The notes under the pieces: generated by a model | Databases searched by the model: none | What the model was told of the DNA's origin: nothing | What the model saw: only the letters and a program-made list of their open reading frames with translations | NCBI RefSeq assembly: GCF_002482975.1 | Contig: NZ_DLHA01000058.1 | Location: 128,137-192,136 of the forward strand | Origin: Flavobacterium sp. UBA7680 | GTDB lineage: Bacteria > Bacteroidota > Bacteroidia > Flavobacteriales > Flavobacteriaceae | Reading direction: 5' to 3' | Length of the DNA: 64,000 nucleotides | Made by a program: the position numbers and the translations under genes | Shown here: in pieces, positions 16,059 to 24,966 of the stretch | Numbering within the stretch: the first letter of the stretch is position 1 | Layout of the letters: each line of letters opens with the position of its first letter

Positions 16059-17927
16059 ATGCTAGAGCAAAATCAATATACCGAAGATAATATTCGATCA
16101 CTCGATTGGAAAGAACATATCCGTATGCGTCCCGGAATGTATATCGGGAAGTTGGGAGACGGATCTTCGCCGGATGATGGTATTTATATTCTTTTAAAAG
16201 AGGTTTTAGATAACTGTATCGATGAGTTCGTAATGGGCTCAGGAAAAACTATTGAGGTAACGATAAAAGATAAAACGGTTTCGGTTCGTGATTACGGACG
16301 TGGAATTCCGTTAGGAAAAGTGGTCGATGTAGTTTCGAAAATGAATACAGGTGGAAAGTATGATTCTAAAGCTTTCCAGAAATCAGTTGGTTTGAATGGT
16401 GTCGGAACAAAAGCGGTAAATGCACTTTCAAATTATTTTCGTGTAGAATCTGTTCGTGATGATAAACAAAAAGGAGCAGAGTTTTCTGCCGGAAATTTAG
16501 TTCTTGAAGAAGATATAATCGAAACCACAAAACGTAAAGGAACCAAAGTAACTTTTACGCCAGATGAAACAATTTTTAAAAACTATAAATTTCGTTTAGA
16601 ATACGTAATCAAAATGGTCAAAAACTATTGTTACTTAAACAATGGTTTGACTATTATTTTCAACGGAGAAAAATATTATTCAGAAAACGGACTTCGCGAT
16701 TTATTAGAAGAAACAATCAGTGAAGATGATTTAGAATATCCAATTATCCACTTAAAAGATCATGATATTGAAGTTGCGTTAACACACAGTAAAACGCAAT
16801 ACAGCGAAGAATATCACTCTTTTGTCAATGGTCAGAATACAACACAGGGAGGAACGCACTTAGCGGCTTATCGTGAAGCCGTTGTAAAAACGATTCGTGA
16901 GTTTTACAATAAGAATTTCGAAGCATCAGATGTTCGAAAATCGATTGTGAGTGCAATTAGTATTAAAGTTATGGAACCGGTTTTTGAGTCTCAGACCAAA
17001 ACCAAATTAGGTTCTACAGATATGGGTTCTGATGATGGAACGCCAGCAGTTTCTGTTCGTACTTTCGTAAACGATTTTATCAAAACCAAATTAGATAATT
17101 ACCTGCATAAAAATCCGCCGACTGCTGAAGCTTTGTTACGCAAAATTCTTCAGGCAGAACGCGAAAGAAAAGAATTGTCAGGAATTAGAAAACTGGCGAC
17201 AGATCGTGCTAAAAAAGCCAATCTTCACAATAAAAAATTAAGAGACTGCCGTGCGCATCTTCCAGATACTAAAAACCCAAGAAACTTAGAAAGTACGCTT
17301 TTTATTACCGAGGGAGATTCGGCTTCCGGATCGATTACAAAGTCGCGTGACGTGAATACCCAAGCGGTTTTCAGTTTGCGTGGTAAACCTTTGAATTCAT
17401 ACGGAATGACGAAGAAAATTGTGTATGAAAACGAAGAATTCAATTTACTGCAAGCTGCATTAGATATCGAAGACGGTTTAGAAAAACTACGTTACAACAA
17501 CATCGTAATCGCAACCGATGCCGATGTCGATGGAATGCACATTCGTTTGCTTCTAATTACTTTCTTTTTGCAGTTTTTCCCAGAATTAATTAAAGAAGGG
17601 CATTTGTATATCTTGCAAACACCACTTTTCAGGGTTCGAAACAAAAAAGAAACAATTTATTGTTATTCTGAAGAAGAAAGAAAAGACGCAATCGAGAAAC
17701 TAAAACCAAAACCAGAAATCACCCGATTTAAAGGTTTGGGAGAGATTTCTCCAGACGAGTTTAAGAATTTCATTGGAGATACAATCCGCCTTGATCCGGT
17801 TATGATGGATAAACATACTTCGATTGAGCAGTTATTATCTTTCTACATGGGAAAAAATACGCCAGACAGACAAGAGTTTATTATCAAGAATTTGAAAGTG
17901 GAGATTGATGAACTTGAGGAAGTTTAA
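16059..17927 (+). CDS. parE: DNA topoisomerase IV subunit B
   Basis: 622 residues starting at MLEQNQYTEDNIRSLDWKEH; the in-frame TTG extension upstream lacks family similarity. GHKL ATPase motifs: LLKEVLDNCIDEF, RDYGRGIPLGK, GLNGVGTKAVNALS and QGGTHLAAY. TOPRIM motifs: LFITEGDSASGS and the metal-binding IATDADVDGMHIR. The short length and pairing with a ParC-type A subunit point to topoisomerase IV rather than gyrase. It decatenates daughter chromosomes. The 3' end overlaps the next gene by 20 bases. Confidence 0.95.
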   Translation: MLEQNQYTEDNIRSLDWKEHIRMRPGMYIGKLGDGSSPDDGIYILLKEVLDNCIDEFVMGSGKTIEVTIKDKTVSVRDYGRGIPLGKVVDVVSKMNTGGKYDSKAFQKSVGLNGVGTKAVNALSNYFRVESVRDDKQKGAEFSAGNLVLEEDIIETTKRKGTKVTFTPDETIFKNYKFRLEYVIKMVKNYCYLNNGLTIIFNGEKYYSENGLRDLLEETISEDDLEYPIIHLKDHDIEVALTHSKTQYSEEYHSFVNGQNTTQGGTHLAAYREAVVKTIREFYNKNFEASDVRKSIVSAISIKVMEPVFESQTKTKLGSTDMGSDDGTPAVSVRTFVNDFIKTKLDNYLHKNPPTAEALLRKILQAERERKELSGIRKLATDRAKKANLHNKKLRDCRAHLPDTKNPRNLESTLFITEGDSASGSITKSRDVNTQAVFSLRGKPLNSYGMTKKIVYENEEFNLLQAALDIEDGLEKLRYNNIVIATDADVDGMHIRLLLITFFLQFFPELIKEGHLYILQTPLFRVRNKKETIYCYSEEERKDAIEKLKPKPEITRFKGLGEISPDEFKNFIGDTIRLDPVMMDKHTSIEQLLSFYMGKNTPDRQEFIIKNLKVEIDELEEV

Positions 17928-18522
17928 AAAATTTTTAGCTTTATCAATTATTCTAGGGATGGTTTCCTGCAATAAAAATAAAGGTTTTGAAGGAGAAAGA
18001 GAACAGGACTATTCAGATGCTTTTGATCTTGAAAAAGAAGCAATTAAAAAGATAGAAATATTTTCTTATCCAGATCGATTATCCTGGGACACATTAAGAC
18101 ATAGAGAAGAAATTATTCGAAATAATAAGATTGATTTCGATACTTCGATGATTAATGAAAAAGTTACATTGTTGAAAGAAACTCAAATAAAAGAATTATT
18201 TGATTTGATTAAAATTCATTGTAAAGTTGAAGGCGATGTTGCTCCTTATTCAAGCTGTTATATGCCAAGAAATTTAATGCTTTTTTACAATAATAAAAAT
18301 AGGATTATAGGACATATGGAACTTTGTTTTGAATGTGGAACTTCTGAATCGTCTAATAATCTCAGAGAAAATTGGGATTATTGCAAAGATGATGTAAAAG
18401 ACTTTTTCAAAAAAGCAGGAATTAAATATTTTGTGGATACAGAAGAAAAGGAAGAAAAAGAAAGATTGTTTTTGGATAGTTTGAAAACAACTAAAATAGT
18501 TAACAATAAAGTTTTAAAATAA
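17908..18522 (+). CDS. Lipoprotein of unknown function inside the topoisomerase IV operon
   Basis: 204 residues, not recognised. The ATG overlaps the end of parE by 20 bases. Signal peptide II: MNLRKFKKFLALSIILGMVSC with the lipobox ending at C21. The mature part is charged and carries five further cysteines (C105, C117, C140, C143, C159), including CFEC at 140-143. In an oxidising envelope this suggests disulfides or metal binding. It is inserted between parE and parC, which are usually adjacent; nothing suggests a role in DNA topology. Base use looks slightly more AT-rich than the flanking topoisomerase genes. Confidence 0.75.
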   Translation: MNLRKFKKFLALSIILGMVSCNKNKGFEGEREQDYSDAFDLEKEAIKKIEIFSYPDRLSWDTLRHREEIIRNNKIDFDTSMINEKVTLLKETQIKELFDLIKIHCKVEGDVAPYSSCYMPRNLMLFYNNKNRIIGHMELCFECGTSESSNNLRENWDYCKDDVKDFFKKAGIKYFVDTEEKEEKERLFLDSLKTTKIVNNKVLK

Positions 18523-18548
18523 AATACTGAAATAATTCAGCATATAAA

Positions 18549-21269
18549 ATGAAAGACGAAGAAGACGATAACATAATTCCAAACGACGACGAGAATAATC
18601 AAGATGAAAACCTGACAGATGACAATCAGGATGAAGATGACGATGAGATTATCAACGTAGATGCTAAACATTTTGAAGGACAGCATTTTTACGAAAATCA
18701 GGAAGAAGAAGGAGAAGACGTTATTACCAAAGTAACCGGAATGTACAAAGACTGGTTTTTGGATTACGCTTCATACGTAATTCTGGAACGTGCAGTTCCT
18801 GCTATCGAGGACGGATTTAAACCTGTTCAGCGTCGTATTATGCACTCTTTAAAAGAGCTGGATGATGGTCGTTATAATAAAGTTGCCAATGTTGTAGGTC
18901 ACACCATGCAGTATCACCCACACGGAGATGCAAGTATTGGTGACGCAATGGTACAAATTGGTCAAAAAGATTTGTTAATTGACTGCCAGGGAAACTGGGG
19001 AAATATTTTAACAGGCGATGGAGCTGCAGCTTCGCGTTATATTGAGGCACGTTTATCTAAATTTGCTTTGGAGGTTTTATATTCTCCAAAAATTACAGAT
19101 TGGGGAGTTTCATATGATGGGCGTCGTGCAGAACCAAACAATCTTCCGGTAAAATTCCCATTGCTTTTAGCGCAAGGAGCAGAAGGTATTGCGGTTGGAC
19201 TTTCTACAAAAGTACTGCCTCATAACTTCAATGAGTTAATTGATGCTTCGATCAAGATTTTAAAAGGGAAAGCTTTTACGCTTTATCCTGATTTTATGAC
19301 GCAAGGTATTGCCGATGTGTCCAATTATAATGACGGACTTCGCGGCGGACGTGTGCGTGTACGTGCTAAAATTTCGCAATTAGATAAAAACACATTGGTA
19401 ATTACACAGATTCCGTTTTCTACCAATACATCGACTTTAATTGATAGTATTTTGAAAGCCAATGATAAAGGTAAAATCAAAATCAAGAAAATTGAAGACA
19501 ACACCGCTGCTGATGTTGAGATTTTAATTCATCTTTTTCCGGGCGTTTCACCAGATAAAACAATCGATGCATTGTTTGCTTTTACAGCCTGCGAAACATC
19601 TGTAGCGCCTTTAGGATGTGTTATTGAAGACAACAAACCATTGTTTATTGGAGTTTCTGAAATGTTGAAAATTTCAACACACAGAACCGTTGATTTACTT
19701 CGTCAGGAATTAGAGATTCAGTTAGAAGAATTAAAAAATAAATGGCATTTTTCTACTTTAGAAAAAATCTTCATTCGTGAAGAAATGTACATTGATTTCA
19801 AATTATATTCTGATAGAGAATCACTTTATAAATATTTATACGACCGATTTGAGCCTTTCAAAAAATCATTCGTCAGAGAAATTAACGACGATGATTTACA
19901 ACGTTTGACTCAAATACCAATGATTCGTATTACTCGTTTTGACTCTGATAAGGCCGATGATTTTATCGCGAAGTTAGAAGACGAAATGAAAGAAGTAGAG
20001 CATAATCTGGAGCATTTAACAGATTTTGCAATTGCATACTTTACTAAATTAAAAGAGAAATACGGAAAAGGCCGCGAACGTCAGACTGAACTTCGTGTTT
20101 TTGATAATGTTGAGGCTACAAAAGTAGTTTTACGTAATACAAAACTGTTTGTAAACCGTGAAGAAGGTTTCGTAGGAACCAGTTTAAAGAAAGACGAATA
20201 CGTTGCAGATTGTTCTGATATTGATGATGTAATTGTGTTTTTACGCGACGGAACATTGATGATAACAAAAGTCGATGCCAAAACATTTATTGGAAAAGAT
20301 ATTATACACGTTGCTGTTTTTGATAAGAGTGATAAACGTACCATCTATAATATGATGTACCGTGATGGTAAATCAGGTCCATCGTATATAAAACGTTTCA
20401 ATGTTACCGGAGTAACGCGTGATAAAGCTTATGATTTAACAAACGGAACAAACGGTTCGCAGGTTGTTTATTTTTCACATAATCCAAACGGAGAAGCTGA
20501 GGTTGTAACGATATTATTGCGTCAGGTAGGAACAATCAAAAAATTGAAATTCGATATTGATTTTGCTAAACTAGCTATTAAAGGCCGTGCCTCGAAAGGA
20601 AATTTGGTAACAAAATATCCAATCAAGAAAATCGAATTAAAAGAAAAAGGAATTTCGACTTTACTGCCAAGAAAAGTTTGGTTTGATGATACCGTAAAGC
20701 GTTTAAATGTTGATGCCAGAGGTGAATTGTTAGGTGAATTTAAACCAAGCGATAAAATCTTAGTTATTAGCCAGACAGGTAAATTAAAAGTGATTATTCC
20801 GGAATTATCAACTCATTTTGAGGAAGATATGATTATTTTGGAGAAATGGAAACCTAAAAAACCAATTTCTGCTATTTATTATGATGGAGAAAAAGAGCGT
20901 TATTTCTTAAAACGTTTCCTTGTTGAAAATGAAGGTAAAGAAGAAAGCTTTATTACAGACCATCCAAATTCGCAATTAGAAATTGTCTCAACAGATTATC
21001 GTCCGGTGGCACAATTGGTTTTTGCGAAAGTAAAAGGAGTTCAAAAAGAAGATTTACATATTGATGTTGAAGACTTTATAGCTGTAAAAGGTTTTAAAGC
21101 TTTAGGAAATCAATTAACTACAGATAAACTAAAACAGGTTAATTTATTAGACCCGCTTCCTTACGAAGAGCCAGTCGAAGAAATCCCTGAAAAACCAGAA
21201 GTATCAGAAGATGATCCTGTAGAAACAGAATTAGATGACGATGGTCAAATAGGTTTGGTTTTAGACTAA
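18549..21269 (+). CDS. parC: DNA topoisomerase IV subunit A
   Basis: 906 residues. A strongly acidic, low-complexity leader of about 55 residues precedes the breakage-reunion domain. KPVQRRIMHSL, YHPHGDASIGDAMVQ and GAAASRYIEARLS are visible, with catalytic tyrosine Y164. The C-terminal part (about 560-870) holds the degenerate beta-pinwheel repeats, followed by another acidic tail. At the positions matching E. coli ParC S80 and E84 this protein has A128 and D132. It works with ParE in decatenation. A terminator follows. Gyrase A is less likely because the partner is the short ParE type. Confidence 0.94.
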   Translation: MKDEEDDNIIPNDDENNQDENLTDDNQDEDDDEIINVDAKHFEGQHFYENQEEEGEDVITKVTGMYKDWFLDYASYVILERAVPAIEDGFKPVQRRIMHSLKELDDGRYNKVANVVGHTMQYHPHGDASIGDAMVQIGQKDLLIDCQGNWGNILTGDGAAASRYIEARLSKFALEVLYSPKITDWGVSYDGRRAEPNNLPVKFPLLLAQGAEGIAVGLSTKVLPHNFNELIDASIKILKGKAFTLYPDFMTQGIADVSNYNDGLRGGRVRVRAKISQLDKNTLVITQIPFSTNTSTLIDSILKANDKGKIKIKKIEDNTAADVEILIHLFPGVSPDKTIDALFAFTACETSVAPLGCVIEDNKPLFIGVSEMLKISTHRTVDLLRQELEIQLEELKNKWHFSTLEKIFIREEMYIDFKLYSDRESLYKYLYDRFEPFKKSFVREINDDDLQRLTQIPMIRITRFDSDKADDFIAKLEDEMKEVEHNLEHLTDFAIAYFTKLKEKYGKGRERQTELRVFDNVEATKVVLRNTKLFVNREEGFVGTSLKKDEYVADCSDIDDVIVFLRDGTLMITKVDAKTFIGKDIIHVAVFDKSDKRTIYNMMYRDGKSGPSYIKRFNVTGVTRDKAYDLTNGTNGSQVVYFSHNPNGEAEVVTILLRQVGTIKKLKFDIDFAKLAIKGRASKGNLVTKYPIKKIELKEKGISTLLPRKVWFDDTVKRLNVDARGELLGEFKPSDKILVISQTGKLKVIIPELSTHFEEDMIILEKWKPKKPISAIYYDGEKERYFLKRFLVENEGKEESFITDHPNSQLEIVSTDYRPVAQLVFAKVKGVQKEDLHIDVEDFIAVKGFKALGNQLTTDKLKQVNLLDPLPYEEPVEEIPEKPEVSEDDPVETELDDDGQIGLVLD

Positions 21270-21277
21270 AAATAAAA

Positions 21278-21312
21278 AAAACGTTAAGAATTTGATTTCT
21301 TAGCGTTTTTTT
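21278..21312 (+). terminator. parC operon terminator
   Basis: Stem AAAACGTTAAGAA / TTCTTAGCGTTTT (13 bp with one G-T pair), loop of six bases, then TTT. Confidence 0.85.
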
Positions 21313-21430
21313 ATTTCTAGCAGTAAAATTTACCCTAAAGCTATATTATTATAATTTATCATAGACTTCTTATTGCTATTCACCAGCCTAAATTTGTTTT
21401 CAAGAAAGAATTACAAATTAAAAAAGGAGA

Positions 21431-21772
21431 ATGAAAAATAAATTGTTTTTTTTAATATTACTACTTTGTTCTTGTGCCGGTAAAGATGAATTGAATGGTT
21501 ATATTTATGATTATGATACAGAGCGACCAATTAAAAACGTGCATATAAATATTAAAGGTGATACGACTCAAACAGACAGCACTGGTTATTTTAGTATCAA
21601 AGTAAAATCAAATTCACCTTATACAATATTCTTAGAACGAGAAGGATATGCTTCTAAAAAAATATACAGAAAGCCCGATTCTCTTGGAAAATTTAAAAAA
21701 CAGAGTTTAAAAAATAATTCAATTTATTTAATAAATAAAGAAAGTGAATTTTCTAATAAAATTAATAATTAG
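21431..21772 (+). CDS. Small lipoprotein with carboxypeptidase-regulatory-like domain
   Basis: 113 residues. Lipobox LLCSC with the lipidated cysteine at 15, then one regulatory-like beta-sandwich: LNGYIYDYDTERPIKNVHI, the DSTGYFSIKV turn and YTIFLEREGYASKK. No catalytic site is present. Such isolated domains in Bacteroidota are thought to bind or brace envelope partners. It ends ten bases before the stop of the convergent exonuclease gene, with no obvious terminator between. Confidence 0.75.
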   Translation: MKNKLFFLILLLCSCAGKDELNGYIYDYDTERPIKNVHINIKGDTTQTDSTGYFSIKVKSNSPYTIFLEREGYASKKIYRKPDSLGKFKKQSLKNNSIYLINKESEFSNKINN

Positions 21773-21782
21773 TAAGCTTTGC

Positions 21783-22409
21783 TTATTTAAAAAGAGAATT
21801 CAAATTAACCTCTTTTTTCTCTCTCAACTTCTTCACAATTTTCAAAAACGCAATAGCAGTAATATAAGCATCACCCAAAGCAGTATGACGATCTTTTTTT
21901 GAAATATCAAATTTATCTGCAAGATCATCTAAGGTATAATGATCTTTTCGTTCAAACAAATGCGATTTGATCAAAGTTCTTTTGTATAAATAAGCCGTGT
22001 CTAAAGATTTGTTAGTAAGTTGAGGTAAATTATTTCTTTCGAGTGCTTTATTAATCATTGTAACATCAAAAATGGTATGATGTGCAATGATAATTGAATC
22101 TCCAAGAAAAGATAAAAATTGTTCTAAGGCCTCTAATTCAGAAGGACGTTTGATAATGAAATCTCTTAAAATCCCATGAATCTGAGCTGTCGATTTATCA
22201 TAATGATCTTGTTCAAGATAAATCTCAAAACTATTTTGAATCGAGATTATTCCGTTTTGAAGAACCAATGCTCCAATACATAAAATGCGATCATTTTCAT
22301 AATCAAATCCTGTAGTTTCAGTATCCAGAACAACAAATCGGGTTTCTTCGATTGTGATATTTTCATTGAAGAGATTTTCTTCTTTTTTCCAAAAATTAAA
22401 TAAACCCAT
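21783..22409 (-). CDS. DEDDh-family 3'-5' exonuclease (DnaQ/PolC-like)
   Basis: 208 residues. All DEDDh residues are visible: D29 and E31 in VVLDTETTGFDYEN, D115 in AHHTIFDVTMIN, H175 and D180 in KKDRHTALGDAY. It hydrolyses DNA or RNA from the 3' end with two metal ions. It is a stand-alone domain without a polymerase. The start is two bases after the stop of the cNMP/CBS/DUF294 gene, so they are one operon. This pairing also occurs in proteobacteria, which suggests a joint role. Confidence 0.9.
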   Translation of the reverse strand: MGLFNFWKKEENLFNENITIEETRFVVLDTETTGFDYENDRILCIGALVLQNGIISIQNSFEIYLEQDHYDKSTAQIHGILRDFIIKRPSELEALEQFLSFLGDSIIIAHHTIFDVTMINKALERNNLPQLTNKSLDTAYLYKRTLIKSHLFERKDHYTLDDLADKFDISKKDRHTALGDAYITAIAFLKIVKKLREKKEVNLNSLFK

Positions 22410-22411
22410 CG

Positions 22412-24334
22412 TTATACCAAATTTGAGATATTGAAACGTACAGAAATAAGTTCCTGAAGTTCTTTAATCGTTTTAAAAGTACGTTTCAGTTTAATCTTTT
22501 CCATTTTTGATAAACTTTCCAAAGCAATGAACTGTCCCGAATCGTGATGCAGAAGCCCTTGTTTTGTTCTAAATTTCAATAAAGCTTTAAACGAATAAGA
22601 ACACGATAAATACAATTCTCTATTATTTGGTTCTAGTTCTGCCAGTTTCTCAAAACGTTCTGCCGTATTACTGATCGATTTAACCGAATGTGATAAAATT
22701 AAAACACGTGCAGCATCAGTTAAAGGCATTAAAGCTCTTCTTTTAATGTCAAAATTGTCTTTGTTTGCACCGTCTTGTTCAACTAAAAACTGTCTAAAAA
22801 AACCAGTAGGAGAAGGGCTTTGCAAAGCGCCGCTTACCAAGTGAACATAAAAAATAGGATTTGCTTTTACATTTTCAAAAATGGAATCTGACAATTGACT
22901 GACTATTTCAGCATCCCCATAAGTTTTACTGTAATCAAAGAAAATAAAAGAAAGTAAAACTTCATTTTTTCCCGGATTTGTAATCCAATGATGCACCTGA
23001 CTTTTCCATTCATCCAGACTCATGCACCATTTTGGATTTGAAGCCATCATTTCGGCAGGGCAGTAATCGTAACCAATATCAAAAAGTCCTTTATTGACAA
23101 GCGCAGCAAATTTTAAAAAATAAATTCGTGTTTCATCTCTAAAAACTTCATTTACATTTTCATAAACAATTGCATTATCCTGATCGGTATGAAGCATTTG
23201 TTCGCCGCGTCCCTGACTGCCTAGTGCTAGCCATGCAAATTTAACCGGAGGCGGACTGCTCATTTTTTCTAAACAAATTTCGATAACACGTGTAGTGCAG
23301 GCTTCATTCAGTTCCGTTATGATTTTAGCAATCAAAGTCATCGGAATATTTTGGTCTAAATATCCCTGGAGTAATTGCATAATTCGGTTTCTGATAGGTT
23401 TTATTTCCTTTGTTTTTTTAGCTCTCTTTAAAGCTTTAATCAAAACAGCCGGATTATTTCCTAAAGCCACCATTACGTCATGTTTTGATAAAATTCCAAC
23501 TGCTTTAGTATTAATAGTTCCGTCTTTGGTAAGACATAAATGGCTGATACTGCTTTTCATCATTGCCATTTGTGCTTCAGTAACGGTCATTTTTTTAGGA
23601 TACGTAATAACGGGTTTCGTCATTATGGTTTCGGCAGTCGTAGTTATAGGGAAATCTCCGGTAACAATTTTATTGCGGAGATCTTTATCCGTCAAAATAC
23701 CAATTGGAAGCATTTCATCTACAATTAAAATTGCGCCGACTTTTTTCTTATTCATGATCCTGGCAACTTCCTTAACTGTTGTTGACGGACTGCAGGTAAC
23801 AATTTTTTTTGAATATTTAATTGGTGCTAAGTCAAATGAATCATTACTCGAATGTCGGTTTTCATTTAGCAAATCATCATCGCCATATAATTTATCTTTG
23901 TGAATATCTGAATACGGATTTCTAGTATTCGAAGCGTAACTTTCTATCAGGAAATTACCAACATTTCTATTTTCTAATGCATAAGGTTTAAAAACTGCGA
24001 TTGGAATAGCATATAAAATGCTTTCTTCATGAGCTACAGCTTCCATAATATAATTTTCCTGTGCCAAAAGCGGACGCAATCCAAAAATATCACCTTCGTC
24101 ACACATATCCAGAACCGTATTCTTTGTGCTTTTCTTTAAGGCAACTGCACCTTTATGAACTACATAAAAAGAATCATGTGTTTGATCATTTTCAGCAAAA
24201 ATAACGGCGTCTTTATCTTTGTAAACAATTGAAATTTGCTCCGAAAGCTTTTCAAGATCCTTTGGATGCAGGAAATTAAAAGGTGGATAGTTTTTTAAAA
24301 AGTCGGCAACTCTTTGCGAAATGGTATTTTTCAT
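22412..24334 (-). CDS. Cyclic-nucleotide-binding/CBS/DUF294 nucleotidyltransferase-like signalling protein
   Basis: 640 residues in four parts. First, a cNMP-binding beta-barrel at about 15-130 (GDIFGLRPLLAQENY). Second, two CBS domains at about 175-295 (KKVGAILIVDEMLPIGILTD; VGILSKHDVM). Third, a DUF294 nucleotidyltransferase-like domain at about 320-460 with LGSQGRGEQMLHTDQDNAIV, where D384 and D386 match the metal-binding pair of GlnD-type enzymes. Fourth, a DUF294 C-terminal helical domain. It probably senses nucleotides and modifies or controls a partner; the DEDDh exonuclease directly downstream is the best candidate. The actual reaction is unknown. Confidence 0.9.
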   Translation of the reverse strand: MKNTISQRVADFLKNYPPFNFLHPKDLEKLSEQISIVYKDKDAVIFAENDQTHDSFYVVHKGAVALKKSTKNTVLDMCDEGDIFGLRPLLAQENYIMEAVAHEESILYAIPIAVFKPYALENRNVGNFLIESYASNTRNPYSDIHKDKLYGDDDLLNENRHSSNDSFDLAPIKYSKKIVTCSPSTTVKEVARIMNKKKVGAILIVDEMLPIGILTDKDLRNKIVTGDFPITTTAETIMTKPVITYPKKMTVTEAQMAMMKSSISHLCLTKDGTINTKAVGILSKHDVMVALGNNPAVLIKALKRAKKTKEIKPIRNRIMQLLQGYLDQNIPMTLIAKIITELNEACTTRVIEICLEKMSSPPPVKFAWLALGSQGRGEQMLHTDQDNAIVYENVNEVFRDETRIYFLKFAALVNKGLFDIGYDYCPAEMMASNPKWCMSLDEWKSQVHHWITNPGKNEVLLSFIFFDYSKTYGDAEIVSQLSDSIFENVKANPIFYVHLVSGALQSPSPTGFFRQFLVEQDGANKDNFDIKRRALMPLTDAARVLILSHSVKSISNTAERFEKLAELEPNNRELYLSCSYSFKALLKFRTKQGLLHHDSGQFIALESLSKMEKIKLKRTFKTIKELQELISVRFNISNLV

Positions 24335-24406
24335 TTGGTTAGATTAGAGTTCTAAAATACTATTTAAAATAGAAATGTAAAAGAAACACCTTTAATTATT
24401 TAAGTT

Positions 24407-24467
24407 TGCCACAAAGGCACCAAGCCACAAAGGAATTATAACTTTGAGTCTTAGTTTCTTTGTGGCA
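24407..24467. repeat. Period-8 CCACAAAG array with inverted partner
   Basis: CCACAAAG, GCACCAAG, CCACAAAG run head to tail at 24409-24432. CTTTGTGGCA at 24458-24467 is the inverted copy of TGCCACAAAG at 24407-24416. It lies between the lipoprotein gene and the DUF294 gene. Confidence 0.65.
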
Positions 24468-24493
24468 TAAAAAAAAGCCCCAAATGGGACTTT
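24466..24493 (-). terminator. Terminator of the small lipoprotein gene
   Basis: Minus-strand stem AAAGTCCC / GGGGCTTT (one G-T pair), loop ATTT, followed by a run of eight or nine Ts. Confidence 0.75.
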
Positions 24494-24498
24494 AACTT

Positions 24499-24870
24499 TT
24501 ACTCAACTTTGAAAACCTTACCGCGTTGTTTTTCTTCAGAACCTACCATTCCAAATTCAAACGTATAAGAATCTTTTGCAGTCGTTAAAATCTTCATGCT
24601 GATTGCTTTTTCCTCAGCCATATTTTTTGGATGCTTTTTCTGTAAAACATATTCGCAGTCGCTTACCCAGCGTATTATTGAAGTATCTGTTTTTCCGTCA
24701 AAAGTTTCAATTTCGATACTGTCTTTGCGTTCAAAAAAAGTAGTTTTTTTAACACCGTTTACTTCAAACTCGAATTTGAATTTTCCGGTTTTAAAATCTT
24801 TACAATTGTGTTCAGCGTTATAACAGGATACCAAAGCCAGTACCGGAAATAAGAATAGTATTTTTTTCAT
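24499..24870 (-). CDS. Small lipoprotein, conserved in flavobacteria, function unknown
   Basis: 123 residues. Lipobox ALVSC (C16) after a short signal peptide. The mature protein is beta-rich and lipocalin-like in feel: GKFKFEFEVNGVKK, FERKDSIEIETF, IRWVSDCEYVLQ, then MKILTTAKDSYTFEF. Two cysteines (C23 and one in SDCEY) could form a disulfide. Proteins of this type are sometimes labelled 'DNA topoisomerase IV' in databases; nothing in this sequence supports that. It has its own terminator. Confidence 0.75.
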   Translation of the reverse strand: MKKILFLFPVLALVSCYNAEHNCKDFKTGKFKFEFEVNGVKKTTFFERKDSIEIETFDGKTDTSIIRWVSDCEYVLQKKHPKNMAEEKAISMKILTTAKDSYTFEFGMVGSEEKQRGKVFKVE

Positions 24871-24892
24871 TTTAAATAAGTTGTTTTTTTAG

Positions 24893-24966
24893 GAGCTAAT
24901 CCTGCTGTCCGCTATATCTTTTGTGGCGAACCCCGCCACAAAAGGATGCCGCTTCCATCAGGGCTA
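24893..24966 (-). repeat. Structured dispersed element, copy B
   Basis: On the minus strand it runs from TAGCCCTGATGGAAGCGGC to GGACAGCAGGATTAGCTCC. A central 11-bp hairpin, CTTTTGTGGCG/CGCCACAAAAG (plus-strand 24918-24928 and 24934-24944), sits between conserved single-strand-like blocks. The first three bases, TAG, are the stop codon of the gene upstream. Copy A at 31639-31754 shares the order GATxGxAGCxGGC, hairpin, AGCGGAxAGC or similar. Confidence 0.6.

Noticed and set aside
23295..23903. 202-codon plus-strand frame inside the DUF294 gene
   Set aside because: It is antisense to a well-supported 640-residue protein with four recognisable domains; its translation has no family similarity and looks like a reverse-strand shadow.
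24499..24870. Topoisomerase IV-related small protein
   Set aside because: Only a lipobox and a short beta-rich domain are visible; there is no topoisomerase motif and the topoisomerase genes are more than 3 kb away.
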